IMG/VR virus record: IMGVR_UViG_3300043438_001546
Location: 1-61,016 of that record
Strand: one strand, 5' to 3'
Length of the DNA stretch: 61,016 nt
Source of the DNA: a virus
Part shown: positions 31,491 to 40,068 of the stretch, piece after piece
Position numbering within the stretch: position 1 is the first letter of the stretch
Layout of the letters: every line of letters begins with the position of its first letter
Position numbers and translations under genes: made by a program
The notes under the pieces: model-generated
The model's input: the letters and a program-made list of their open reading frames with translations, nothing else
Told to the model about the DNA's origin: nothing
Database searches by the model: none

Positions 31491-33071
31491 ATGAGTTATT
31501 TTAATCATGCTTACCGCAAATCATTTGTCGGAACAAAAGCAACCCAAGCTGCTGCACCAGGTACAGCAAACGCGGTGAACAACGGATTTTTGCTTGACGC
31601 AGGTGTACCAACATCAGCTTTAGCAAATGCAGTTGCACCAAATTCATTAGGTGTAGGTACTTATGGATTTTTTAATCCTAATACTTACTTATCTGTAAAC
31701 AACGCATCTCCGGAAGTGGTTGCAGGAAAACCATTGATTTTTGCTGCTGCATCATTGTTTACAAATGATAAAATTGGACCTTTCCACGGAGGGTACAAAG
31801 AGTCTAACAAATCAAAGATGATCAATCCAAGATTTGTTCACAAATTTTCTAAAATGACTGGTTCTGGTCCAGAACAATCAATTTGGCATTTAGGTAATAC
31901 TAACTGGAACGCAGATTCAATTAATACTGTTACGTTTACAGCAGGTACAGGTTATACCAATGGTACTTATACCAATGTTGCTCTTACGGGTGGTTCAGGT
32001 GTTGGTGCTTTTGCAACGGTAGTTGTTGCCGGTGGTATTGTTACAGCCGTAACTATTACACAACCTGGTCAAGCATATACAGTTGGTAATATATTAGGTT
32101 TACCTAGTACTATTCCTTTTGTTGCAGGAACAGCTGCTACTATTACTGTAGCAACAATTAAATACAACACTGCAGGTACTACTCCATGTAAATTTGATTT
32201 TGTATGTGGAGAAACTTATAATCTTCGTTTAGATTTGTGGGGTTCACCAGTACTTCGTTTCTTAAACCATGACTTGTACAAAACTCTTGCAGCTTATACA
32301 GGTTGTTGTCCAGATGGTACAATTGTACCAGGAAATGTAGATTCTACATTGGTAATGATCAACTGGGCTAACCAAATCGTAAATGATGTATGGTTGCAGT
32401 ACTTTGTTCGTCCAATTGTTTACACTCAAACAGGTGTTGCATTGTTTGCTACTGCTGCTGAAGCAGTTGCTGCTGGTTTCCCTGCTGGAAATGTTTGGTC
32501 AACTTACGTATCTCCAGGATACATTGCAGGTGCATTAGGCGGTATTCGTTTAATTGGTGCTTATGTTGAAACTAAATTTGGTAACTGTTCATTCCAAAAC
32601 TCTGATTTCTTTGAGAAAGAAGTAGTTCAAATGAATGTATCATTAACAGATTTGACTGGTGATCCATGTGATTTCTCTGCTCTTTGTGCAAATAAAGAAT
32701 ACGCAGGATTTACAGGACAAGGTTATGGTGAAACTGTATTGCGTGATGTAATTCTTGATGAGTCTTACTTACAAAATCATTTCTCTGATGATGTTCGTAT
32801 CCGTGAGATTACTCAAGGTGATCAGTACTTTACTGCGGTTAACCGTAATGCATTGTACACACGTTATGTCCTTCAACACAGCGTTCCTCGTTATAACAAC
32901 CCAAGTGGTGTTTATGATGATGATCAATATGCATTGAACATTTATGTTACTGCAGCAGCAGCAACAGCATTTGAAACATTCATGGCAACTTGGTTAGGCG
33001 CAGCTGCAGTAGGTGGAGTTGTTTCATTAACTACTTATGGTCATACTGCTTACACACCAGCAGCACTTTAA
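31491..33071 (+). CDS. Major virion protein candidate with inserted beta domain (526 aa)
   Basis: The body is a mixed alpha/beta protein with GC-richer codons and its own promoter and terminator, suggesting high expression. Residues about 145-205 are a separate beta domain (GTGYTNGTYTNVALTGGSG, GGIVTAVTITQPGQAY) of a mobile kind often displayed on phage virions. The flanking part (KFDFVCGETYNLRLDLWG, KEVVQMNVSLTDLTGDPC, then an Ala-rich helical end) is not something I can name with certainty; a tail-tube or capsid-auxiliary protein would fit its size and expression. Several Cys occur in the second half (CCPDG, CDFSALC). Confidence 0.6.
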   Translation: MSYFNHAYRKSFVGTKATQAAAPGTANAVNNGFLLDAGVPTSALANAVAPNSLGVGTYGFFNPNTYLSVNNASPEVVAGKPLIFAAASLFTNDKIGPFHGGYKESNKSKMINPRFVHKFSKMTGSGPEQSIWHLGNTNWNADSINTVTFTAGTGYTNGTYTNVALTGGSGVGAFATVVVAGGIVTAVTITQPGQAYTVGNILGLPSTIPFVAGTAATITVATIKYNTAGTTPCKFDFVCGETYNLRLDLWGSPVLRFLNHDLYKTLAAYTGCCPDGTIVPGNVDSTLVMINWANQIVNDVWLQYFVRPIVYTQTGVALFATAAEAVAAGFPAGNVWSTYVSPGYIAGALGGIRLIGAYVETKFGNCSFQNSDFFEKEVVQMNVSLTDLTGDPCDFSALCANKEYAGFTGQGYGETVLRDVILDESYLQNHFSDDVRIREITQGDQYFTAVNRNALYTRYVLQHSVPRYNNPSGVYDDDQYALNIYVTAAAATAFETFMATWLGAAAVGGVVSLTTYGHTAYTPAAL

Positions 33072-33091
33072 GACTGTAATTATATCTTCCT

Positions 33092-33132
33092 AAAATGGAG
33101 AATGGAGTCTTTCTCTATTCTCCATTTTTTTT
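33092..33132 (+). terminator. Strong terminator behind the 526-aa virion gene
   Basis: AAAATGGAGAAT (33092-33103) pairs perfectly with ATTCTCCATTTT (33117-33128) and runs on into further T. Confidence 0.9.
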
Positions 33133-33144
33133 AAATAAAATCTT

Positions 33145-33705
33145 ATGGCAACAAATTCATTAAGTTTAAATATTCCAAACATTATGACAGATTGTGTTCT
33201 TCGCATAGAAGACACAAGTGTGTATGATTCACTCATGCCTTATGTTTGCCCTACTGTCCAAGTATTAGTACCAGGATACAGAGATTGCATCACTTTTAAT
33301 GATACAACACTTCCTAAAGTTGTTAAAGGATTTATTTTTAATCTTACAGCATGTGACTTAAAAATACAAACTGAATGTTGTGGTACAGAGTTTCATCATT
33401 TACCTGATGGAATTTATGTCATCAAATATGCACTTTCACCGCATGATAAAATGTATGTTGAGTACAATCATTTGCGTGTTACAGCTTTAAGAAAACAACT
33501 GAAAGAAGAATGGTGTAAACTAAAATTAAGTGCATGTGAACCAATTCCAGAAACTAAGAATAAATTTATATCTTTGATGGAGATTACTGGTTACATAGAT
33601 GCAGCTCAAGCAAAAGCTGAGTATTGTTTAGACCACGATCAGGCAATGGTTTTATATAACTATGCCAAAAAATTATTAGATAGTTATTCATGTAAATTTT
33701 GCTAA
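33145..33705 (+). CDS. Virion or neck protein (186 aa)
   Basis: The first 110 residues are beta-rich (VLRIEDTSVYDSLMPYVCP, HLPDGIYVIKYALSPHDKMY); the rest is helical and ends with a Cys-containing SYSCKFC. It has nine Cys, including CC at 78-79, and is the first of a Cys-rich set reaching to 37349. Similar proteins occur in Bacteroidota phage structural blocks and are of unknown detail. It shares its context with the next, very small Cys-rich gene. Confidence 0.6.
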   Translation: MATNSLSLNIPNIMTDCVLRIEDTSVYDSLMPYVCPTVQVLVPGYRDCITFNDTTLPKVVKGFIFNLTACDLKIQTECCGTEFHHLPDGIYVIKYALSPHDKMYVEYNHLRVTALRKQLKEEWCKLKLSACEPIPETKNKFISLMEITGYIDAAQAKAEYCLDHDQAMVLYNYAKKLLDSYSCKFC

Positions 33706-33706
33706 A

Positions 33707-33847
33707 ATGGCTCAAAGTTGTCAAAATTGTGGAGTGTGTACTTGCACAGGAACATATCTTGTAAATGCAACAAATGGTACACCATGTTGTACTGCTTGTG
33801 TTAATGTAGTCAATCAGCAAATTGCTGAAGGTCAAATAAAAAAATAA
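33707..33847 (+). CDS. Tiny Cys-rich protein (46 aa)
   Basis: The frame MAQSCQNCGVCTCTGTYLVN has seven Cys in 46 residues (5, 8, 11, 13, 28, 29, 32), the spacing of a small metal-binding knuckle or disulfide knot. It starts one base after the preceding stop and ends three bases before the next gene, so it is a real coupled gene. No family recognised; its Cys-rich style matches its neighbours and the caps of the collagen-like proteins. Confidence 0.65.
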   Translation: MAQSCQNCGVCTCTGTYLVNATNGTPCCTACVNVVNQQIAEGQIKK

Positions 33848-33850
33848 TCA

Positions 33851-35338
33851 ATGAGTAGCTCTGTTATAGAAATAAAAAACTACTACTATAAATTAGTAGA
33901 TTGTTGTAGTGGAGAAACTTATGTTTATCCTCAAGGTCATTATTTGGCCGGTTTTGCAATATACATTATTTATGATGGGAATGAAACAGGATATTCTCCT
34001 TTAGATATAATAAGAGATTCATCTATTATAACAAGCATTACAGACAGTCTTGGATTTGAAATTAAAGGTTGTTTAATACTTCAAGTAACAGATGCACCAT
34101 TAAATCAACCGCCAATAAATTTGCAAAATTGGGCGGATGTTTTTTATGATAATGTACAAACTACAGCATTATGTTGTGACTGTAATAGTTCATGTAATTC
34201 ATTGTTTTTTCAATGGCAAGTTGAATCAAATATAATTGATCAAGGTCAGTATATATGGTCATTTGTTGGAGCAACAGGTAACTATGGGGGACGATCATAT
34301 TATCAACTTATATTATCAACTGATGCAAGTCTTTCTTTAGGAACTCAATTCTATTATGTATGGTTTTCAACGCAAGAACAAGCATGGGTTGTTACAGATA
34401 CATTAGGAGATGCTACAACTATTTTATGGCAATTAAATTCTAATCAAGAAATTCCTGCTTCATTTAATACAATTACTGATTGGGAAGAGATTACTGCTGT
34501 TAGAATTACTTTTCAGTCTTATATTTGTAAACAAGAAGAACCTGCATCAATACCATCTGAATATAAATATCCAGAAGAAAGATACCAATTAACTTGTTGT
34601 TCTACAGGAGAAGCTTTAGTTGTAAATGGTTTACCGGGAGTATTTGTATTTCAAGGTTTAACCAGTAATGATAATCACCCAGATAACTTTTTAGAAGTTG
34701 TTTTAACAACCATTAAAGATATTAATGCAAATGTTATTACCGGATGTTACCGTGTAACAGAAGCAGAATGTTTTGAAGAATGGGAAGAAATATTATGGCA
34801 AGACTTTTTTGTTGAAACAGAATGTGTAAGTACATGCCAGGAGTGTTTACCAAAACCGGTAACAATCCCTCCAATTACAAATCACAAAATAATTTACCCT
34901 GATTTCATAATTAATAATGCAAATCCAATTGATGCAGAACAGATTTTCTGTGCATTTGGAGATGCAAATTATCAAAAAGTTTTAGCATTAAGATATGGAA
35001 TACAATTCTGTTGTCCTACAGATCTAATGCAATCTACAATAGAACATGAAATCTTAAAGATGGATATTGCAGAAGATCCAAATGCATGTTGTCCTGTAGC
35101 ACCGCTTCCTGGAACATGTAAAAAGTATTCTGTAATTATTCCAATTGATGTAGAAGGGTGGTTGTATTTTAAAGATTGTTCGGGAGTTAAAAGAACAGTT
35201 ATGTTTCATTCATTCAGTACACCTTACGAAGTTTTTGTGTGTGGTACAACTGGACAAACATCTGCTGATATTTATATATTAGCAAACAATCAAAGTTTGA
35301 TTCAAGTGCAATTCTCAGAGGGAGTAGATTGCAATTAA
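33851..35338 (+). CDS. Large Cys-rich virion protein (495 aa)
   Basis: There are about 25 Cys, many as CC pairs or CxxC (LVDCCSGETYVYPQGH, ALCCDCNSSC, LTCCSTGEAL, FCCPTDL, NACCPVA). Two parts begin alike with (L/V)-x-CCSTGE, suggesting at least two repeated beta domains (about 15-100 and 240-330). The protein is otherwise beta-rich and acidic, with no membrane segment. I have not seen a name for this family. Place and style suggest a tail or fibre-base structural protein. Confidence 0.6.
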   Translation: MSSSVIEIKNYYYKLVDCCSGETYVYPQGHYLAGFAIYIIYDGNETGYSPLDIIRDSSIITSITDSLGFEIKGCLILQVTDAPLNQPPINLQNWADVFYDNVQTTALCCDCNSSCNSLFFQWQVESNIIDQGQYIWSFVGATGNYGGRSYYQLILSTDASLSLGTQFYYVWFSTQEQAWVVTDTLGDATTILWQLNSNQEIPASFNTITDWEEITAVRITFQSYICKQEEPASIPSEYKYPEERYQLTCCSTGEALVVNGLPGVFVFQGLTSNDNHPDNFLEVVLTTIKDINANVITGCYRVTEAECFEEWEEILWQDFFVETECVSTCQECLPKPVTIPPITNHKIIYPDFIINNANPIDAEQIFCAFGDANYQKVLALRYGIQFCCPTDLMQSTIEHEILKMDIAEDPNACCPVAPLPGTCKKYSVIIPIDVEGWLYFKDCSGVKRTVMFHSFSTPYEVFVCGTTGQTSADIYILANNQSLIQVQFSEGVDCN

Positions 35339-35360
35339 AATTAGGAAATTAAATTAAAAA

Positions 35361-35375
35361 TTTGTATATTATTAG
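35361..35375 (+). promoter_or_regulatory. Promoter-like box TTTGTATATTATTAG
   Basis: Identical over 15 bases to 6899-6913. It ends two bases before the ATG at 35378, so transcription from it would give an almost leaderless message or begin inside the motif. Confidence 0.5.
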
Positions 35376-35377
35376 CT

Positions 35378-35890
35378 ATGGGAAAGCCAACAAATACTAG
35401 AAGTGCTGGGTGTGCTGTAACAACAAGTAACTGTGTTGTATGGCAAGGACCAGATTTATGTTGCATTAATCTATGTAACGGTGATACAATCAGCGATGTC
35501 ATAAATGAATTAGCAAAAAAGATTTGTAAAATCTTTGAAATGCTAGATGTGCAATCTTATGATTTATCAGAACTGATAGATAAAGAATGTCCGCCTGCAA
35601 ATTTTGTTGAGCTTGTTCAACTACTTATTGACACTATTGCAAAAATCAATTTAGGAACAGCTGTAACAACAGGAGGAACTTCAGGTTGTCCTGAGTGCGA
35701 TATGTCTGTTGCTGCATGTTTCCAACAACAATATGGAACAGTTATATCAATGACTGAATATGTAACCGCTATTGGAGTTAAACTTTGTGATCAACAAGTA
35801 TTAATTCAAACACAAAATAATGCGTTAGCTCAAATGCAACAGCAAATTGCTGCACTACAAGCACAGGTTAATCTTTTAATAGGCGGATAA
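35378..35890 (+). CDS. Fibre-base protein with coiled-coil end (170 aa)
   Basis: Residues 18-40 (SNCVVWQGPDLCCINLCNGD) resemble the N-terminal module that opens several fibre proteins of Bacteroidota phages. A helical middle follows (DVINELAKKICKIFEMLD), then a Gly/Thr turn with CPEC, and the last 30 residues are a Gln/Ala heptad coiled coil (ALAQMQQQIAALQAQVNLL) suited to trimer formation. A fibre connector or short fibre is likely. The collagen-like protein at 37375 has a related N-terminal segment. Confidence 0.6.
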   Translation: MGKPTNTRSAGCAVTTSNCVVWQGPDLCCINLCNGDTISDVINELAKKICKIFEMLDVQSYDLSELIDKECPPANFVELVQLLIDTIAKINLGTAVTTGGTSGCPECDMSVAACFQQQYGTVISMTEYVTAIGVKLCDQQVLIQTQNNALAQMQQQIAALQAQVNLLIGG

Positions 35891-35891
35891 A

Positions 35892-36515
35892 ATGAAAAAA
35901 AAATGTACATCTACAAATAATGCTATTACTTTGACATCTCATATTGAATGTCCAAGTGTGGTAGCAGTAACGCCAAGTTGTGTAAATCCAATTTTGTATA
36001 TTATTGATGAGGCAATTGTTGCTTCTACAGAAAATAACACACCTTTATTTGAAGAAATAACTTTATTATTAGATGCGGGTGTAGCAGTTACAAATTCAAA
36101 TAAATTTTGCTGTCCAACATGTAATGATATATACTACTTGGGTTATCTTGGTCCATTTATGGCATCTTTAAGTACATTGCTACCAGATTTAAAATGTTGT
36201 TATAATTATACAGGTCCTGCAACATTGCCTGGATTAACTACTTTGCAGTTATTATCTTGTTGTGATACTAATTTTATTGATTGTGTTTCTGCTATTAACA
36301 ACGGTGGTTCAATTATAACTACAGGTCTTTTTGAATATAACTCAATGAACAATGAGTCATCTTTATGCATAATAAATGATTACTTAATTGCAGCAGGATA
36401 TTATGATGTTGCAACAACATTAATTGAAATGTTTAAAGTAGGAATAGTTATAAAATGTGATGGTTGTAATTTATTTATAGGATCTGCTGATGCCTATTCT
36501 AATATTTACTTATAA
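35892..36515 (+). CDS. Cys-rich virion-block protein A (207 aa)
   Basis: The protein is helical with conserved Cys pairs: NKFCCPTCNDIYYLG (about 75-89), LSCCDTNF (about 117-124) and the final GIVIKCDGCNLFIGSADAY. The same three blocks occur in the next gene, so the two are tandem paralogues. It starts two bases after the fibre-base gene. Function unknown; the block lies between fibre-base and collagen-like genes. Confidence 0.6.
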   Translation: MKKKCTSTNNAITLTSHIECPSVVAVTPSCVNPILYIIDEAIVASTENNTPLFEEITLLLDAGVAVTNSNKFCCPTCNDIYYLGYLGPFMASLSTLLPDLKCCYNYTGPATLPGLTTLQLLSCCDTNFIDCVSAINNGGSIITTGLFEYNSMNNESSLCIINDYLIAAGYYDVATTLIEMFKVGIVIKCDGCNLFIGSADAYSNIYL

Positions 36516-36524
36516 ATTTAAAAG

Positions 36525-37349
36525 ATGAGTTGTAAAAAATGTAAAACCACTAAGTGTACATGTGAAGTAACTACATGTATCAACCCTTTAATCTATATGT
36601 TTAAAGGAATGTTTTCTTTGGTAGGAACTGAGTCAGATAACATTGGAGTATTAGAAATTTTAGCAAAAATTTCAAAAAAAGGTAAAAAAAGAGATGTGAT
36701 TTTTCCTAAAGATCCAAGAGGTGAAGTTGCTGCTAAGGATGTAGCTGATACAGCTGATACTAAAACACTTGGATTTACTTTAGATGTAACCACAGCATTG
36801 ATTGAAACACTGGTTGGAGGAATATCTATTTCAAACAACAAAAATCTTTGTTGTCCTGATTGTAAAAATGGTATTTACTACTTAGGTGGTGCAGAATTAT
36901 TTATAGAATTACATGAGTTTTTAATTAAGTCATCAACTAGAATTTGTTGTTTAGAACATGCAAGTACTATTGAAACATGGTTAAAAGTTTTAGAAGCAAC
37001 AGAAAATCAATATAAGTGTTGTGATACTGATTTTAATGAAGCCGTTCAGCAATGGTTTAATGCATCAAGTTCATCAAGTGTTAATTTTTATTTAGATGAT
37101 ATTTTAACAATTGGTGTTTTAGAATCTTCTTCTTTTAATGGATACAGCGGATTAGGAATTTTGTTTAATTATTTGCAGTTAAATTATCCTGAATTAACCA
37201 GTGAAGATTATTTAAATATTCTTGGTGTTATTGTAAATTTGGGAATTGTAATTCAGTGCAATGATTGCGAAATGATTATTGCATCAGTTGAAACATATTT
37301 AAAATGGTCTGCAGCTGTTAGTAATAGTGGTAAAGCAGCAATGGCATAA
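36525..37349 (+). CDS. Cys-rich virion-block protein B, paralogue (274 aa)
   Basis: It has the same blocks as protein A (NLCCPDCKNGIYYLGG, CCDTDF and GIVIQCNDCEMIIASVETY), but an N-terminal CKKCKTTKCTCE cluster and an insertion of about 60 residues (KKGKKRDVIFPKDPRGEV to about residue 90) that is Lys/Asp-rich. It ends in an Ala-rich tail. A tandem duplication with divergence is clear. Role unknown, probably structural. Confidence 0.6.
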   Translation: MSCKKCKTTKCTCEVTTCINPLIYMFKGMFSLVGTESDNIGVLEILAKISKKGKKRDVIFPKDPRGEVAAKDVADTADTKTLGFTLDVTTALIETLVGGISISNNKNLCCPDCKNGIYYLGGAELFIELHEFLIKSSTRICCLEHASTIETWLKVLEATENQYKCCDTDFNEAVQQWFNASSSSSVNFYLDDILTIGVLESSSFNGYSGLGILFNYLQLNYPELTSEDYLNILGVIVNLGIVIQCNDCEMIIASVETYLKWSAAVSNSGKAAMA

Positions 37350-37374
37350 TTATAAAATTTAAAAATTAATAGAA

Positions 37375-39561
37375 ATGGGATGTTCATCTTGTCAACAAAA
37401 TAACCATGTAGTACCTACTACACATGTACATAATTCAACTACCCAAACGCATTGTGAATGCGCATGTGGTTGTGATGAACCAGTGTGTCCAACTCCGCAA
37501 CCGTGTACTGAAATTACAGATAGCAAGTGTATTATTTATACTGATGCACCTATCAAATGTGAAGAAGATACAGTTGTTACAACAAATGCAAGTGTTTCTA
37601 CAGCTCTAAATCAAATTGTAACATACTTTTGTGAAAACGGTGGTCAAGCAGGGCCTGCGGGTCCAGCCGGACCAGCTGGAGAAATAGGACCACAAGGTCC
37701 AATCGGACCAACAGGTCCACAAGGTCCTACAGGTCCAACTGGAGCTACAGGAGCAACAGGTCCACAAGGTCCACAAGGTCCTGTAGGTGTTCAAGGAGTT
37801 CAAGGACCACTTGCGGCTAATGCTTTAATTTATAAAAGGGATAATCTTACAAATCCTGGAGCTTGGAGTGCTAATGCTAGTCTTTTTAACAGTGGGATAA
37901 CTCAACTATTTATAAATAAAACATCCTACCTAGGATATAATGGAACTGTTGGTTCTACAAACAATGCTTTAGATTGGATAAATGCAGTTGACGCACAAGA
38001 TTATATTCAAATTGTTGATGCATTCTCATCTACTAATTATGGAATATATTCAGTTGTATCTAAATTTGATCAGGGTACAGCTTATTTATTTAATGTATCA
38101 TTTATTTCAGGTAGTGGAGTAGGTAATAATTTTATTAACTATGCAATCAGTTATATTAAAAATGGAGCAACAGGACCCGCTGGACCACAGGGACCTCAAG
38201 GTAATCCTGGAACTGGTGCGGATGTATTATTAACATCAATAGGTACTGGACTTTCATTAATTACTGATGGATCAGGACCATCATTACAAATAAGAGCTCT
38301 AAATGGTGGAGCTGGAGTTACTGTTGGTGGTTCACTCAGTGGAGAACTTGTAATTATTAATACTGATCCTGGTTCTTCTCAAAACATATTTAAAAATGTA
38401 GCAGTATCAGGACAGAGTACAGTAGTAGCAGATAGCAATAATGATACTTTAACATTTGTGGCTGGTACAGGTATCGGAATTACTACTGATGCTACTACAG
38501 ATTCAGTAACTATTACTAACTCTGCACCTAATGTTAATCAAAATCTTTGGGCAACTATTGCTGCTGACACAGGTAATACTACAGCAAACACTACTACAGA
38601 TACATTAAATGTAGTTGGAGCAGGTGGTGTATCTACTTCAATCATTGGAGATACTTTAACAATTACTGGTTCAGGTGGAGGAGGTAGTAATATTTATAAT
38701 TCAAATGGAACACTGACTTCAAATAGATTTGTTTTTGGCAGTTTTTTTGATTTGCGGTTTTTGGAACACAATTCATTTGTTTTTCAAACCTCTGCAACTG
38801 GAATTGACACGCAAGATGGAGTATGGTTTGACATTGAAGAAACAAACATTCTGACTGGTGGAACACTTTTCAAAATAAGAAAAAAAGGAGGAGCAGGAAT
38901 TGGGAAAGACAGATTTTCAGTTTTGAAAAATGGTCAAGTTAATTTTAATGAACAATATAGTTTTCCTTTGCTTGATGGCTCAATTAATCAAGTTTTAACA
39001 ACTAATGGCGGGGGTACTGTTAGTTGGCAAACTGTTGGCAGTAGTCAATTTACTTATGAGATTGGACAATATGTTCCTAGTGAAGGTGGTGTTATTATGC
39101 ATAGATGGTTATCTAATTCTCCATTAGGTGCACCAACAGCAGGGACTGTTCAAAATTATTTAGTTGTAACTTTAAGTGATTTAGGTAGCACTTACATTTG
39201 GGGAGCTGGCGGTACAAGTTATTTTGCAACAAGTACGTTTAATGGTCAATCAAATACTACAGCAATAGCAGGGTTCGCACCTACAAGTGCAGCTGCGGCT
39301 TGTGATACATTAACAAGCGGTGGTAAATCAGATTGGTATTTACCAGCTATAGATGAATGGCAAATATTATTTAATAACAGATGGGCTGTTAATCAAAGTT
39401 TATTATCTTTTGGTGTAGAAATAACATATGCATTATATTGGACAAGCACCGAAGTTAGTTCAAACAATGCTTTTACTTTTAATACAATTAATGGTATAAT
39501 TGACAATGCTACTAAAAGTAATATATTATCAGTTAGAGCTGTAAGAAGATTCAGTATATAA
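37375..39561 (+). CDS. Collagen-like fibre with C-type-lectin-like end (728 aa)
   Basis: The Cys-rich N-terminus ([19 protein letters not shown]) is followed by a base module ([11 protein letters not shown]), a Gly-x-Y collagen run at about 92-147 and a second short one near 263-280, then Gly/Thr-rich repeats with beta strands (about 285-440). The last 165 residues (from about 563) resemble a DUF1566/FGE-type C-type-lectin fold: [21 protein letters not shown] and VRAVRRF. This fold carries the variable receptor-binding tip in some phages. It is likely the main receptor fibre of this block. Confidence 0.75.
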   Translation: MGCSSCQQNNHVVPTTHVHNSTTQTHCECACGCDEPVCPTPQPCTEITDSKCIIYTDAPIKCEEDTVVTTNASVSTALNQIVTYFCENGGQAGPAGPAGPAGEIGPQGPIGPTGPQGPTGPTGATGATGPQGPQGPVGVQGVQGPLAANALIYKRDNLTNPGAWSANASLFNSGITQLFINKTSYLGYNGTVGSTNNALDWINAVDAQDYIQIVDAFSSTNYGIYSVVSKFDQGTAYLFNVSFISGSGVGNNFINYAISYIKNGATGPAGPQGPQGNPGTGADVLLTSIGTGLSLITDGSGPSLQIRALNGGAGVTVGGSLSGELVIINTDPGSSQNIFKNVAVSGQSTVVADSNNDTLTFVAGTGIGITTDATTDSVTITNSAPNVNQNLWATIAADTGNTTANTTTDTLNVVGAGGVSTSIIGDTLTITGSGGGGSNIYNSNGTLTSNRFVFGSFFDLRFLEHNSFVFQTSATGIDTQDGVWFDIEETNILTGGTLFKIRKKGGAGIGKDRFSVLKNGQVNFNEQYSFPLLDGSINQVLTTNGGGTVSWQTVGSSQFTYEIGQYVPSEGGVIMHRWLSNSPLGAPTAGTVQNYLVVTLSDLGSTYIWGAGGTSYFATSTFNGQSNTTAIAGFAPTSAAAACDTLTSGGKSDWYLPAIDEWQILFNNRWAVNQSLLSFGVEITYALYWTSTEVSSNNAFTFNTINGIIDNATKSNILSVRAVRRFSI

Positions 39562-39573
39562 AATATATAAACC

Positions 39574-40065
39574 ATGTGTGAAAAATGTGAAAATAATAAT
39601 TGTTCTGGAAACTGTAATGTAATTCCTAAAGGACTTCGTGGCCCTAGAGGTTACAAAGGAGATAAAGGTGATCAAGGGGAACAAGGTCCAATTGGTCGCA
39701 CAGGACCACAAGGTCCGTCTGGTAATCAAGGATTGTCTGGTTTATCTGGAGCACCTGGTTTACAAGGTCTAACCGGTCCAATAGGTCCAACAGGATTACC
39801 AGGTACTGCTGGATTACCGGGAGCCAATGGAATTAATGGAACAAATGGAAACGATGGAGCACCGGGAGCAACTGGCGCACAAGGTTTAATAGGCGATACT
39901 GGATATTCTGGTCGTGGTGTTGCAGTCTTTGTTCAAGTAAGTCAACCTACACTTGCTGACTTTAATGCCTTGTACGGTGGTGTTGATGGATTTGGTATAC
40001 AGTTTATTCCAGGAAACAATGCTTTAAGACCAGGCGATATTTGGATTCAATCATGTACTCCGTAA
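39574..40065 (+). CDS. Collagen-like fibre protein (163 aa)
   Basis: The protein starts MCEKCENNNCSGNCN, a Cys-rich cap, then runs in Gly-x-Y triplets from about residue 21 to 113 (GPRGYKGDKGDQGEQGPIG onward) and ends in a small beta domain (GVAVFVQVSQPTLAD, then LRPGDIWIQSC). Phage collagen-like proteins form thin trimeric fibres. The Cys cap could crosslink chains or bind metal. It lies between the large collagen fibre and the VWA protein. Confidence 0.8.
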   Translation: MCEKCENNNCSGNCNVIPKGLRGPRGYKGDKGDQGEQGPIGRTGPQGPSGNQGLSGLSGAPGLQGLTGPIGPTGLPGTAGLPGANGINGTNGNDGAPGATGAQGLIGDTGYSGRGVAVFVQVSQPTLADFNALYGGVDGFGIQFIPGNNALRPGDIWIQSCTP

Positions 40066-40068
40066 TTT

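Noticed and set aside
37640-37815. Tandem DNA repeats in the Gly-x-Y region as a separate repeat element
   Set aside because: The repeats are explained by coding for collagen triplets in frame.
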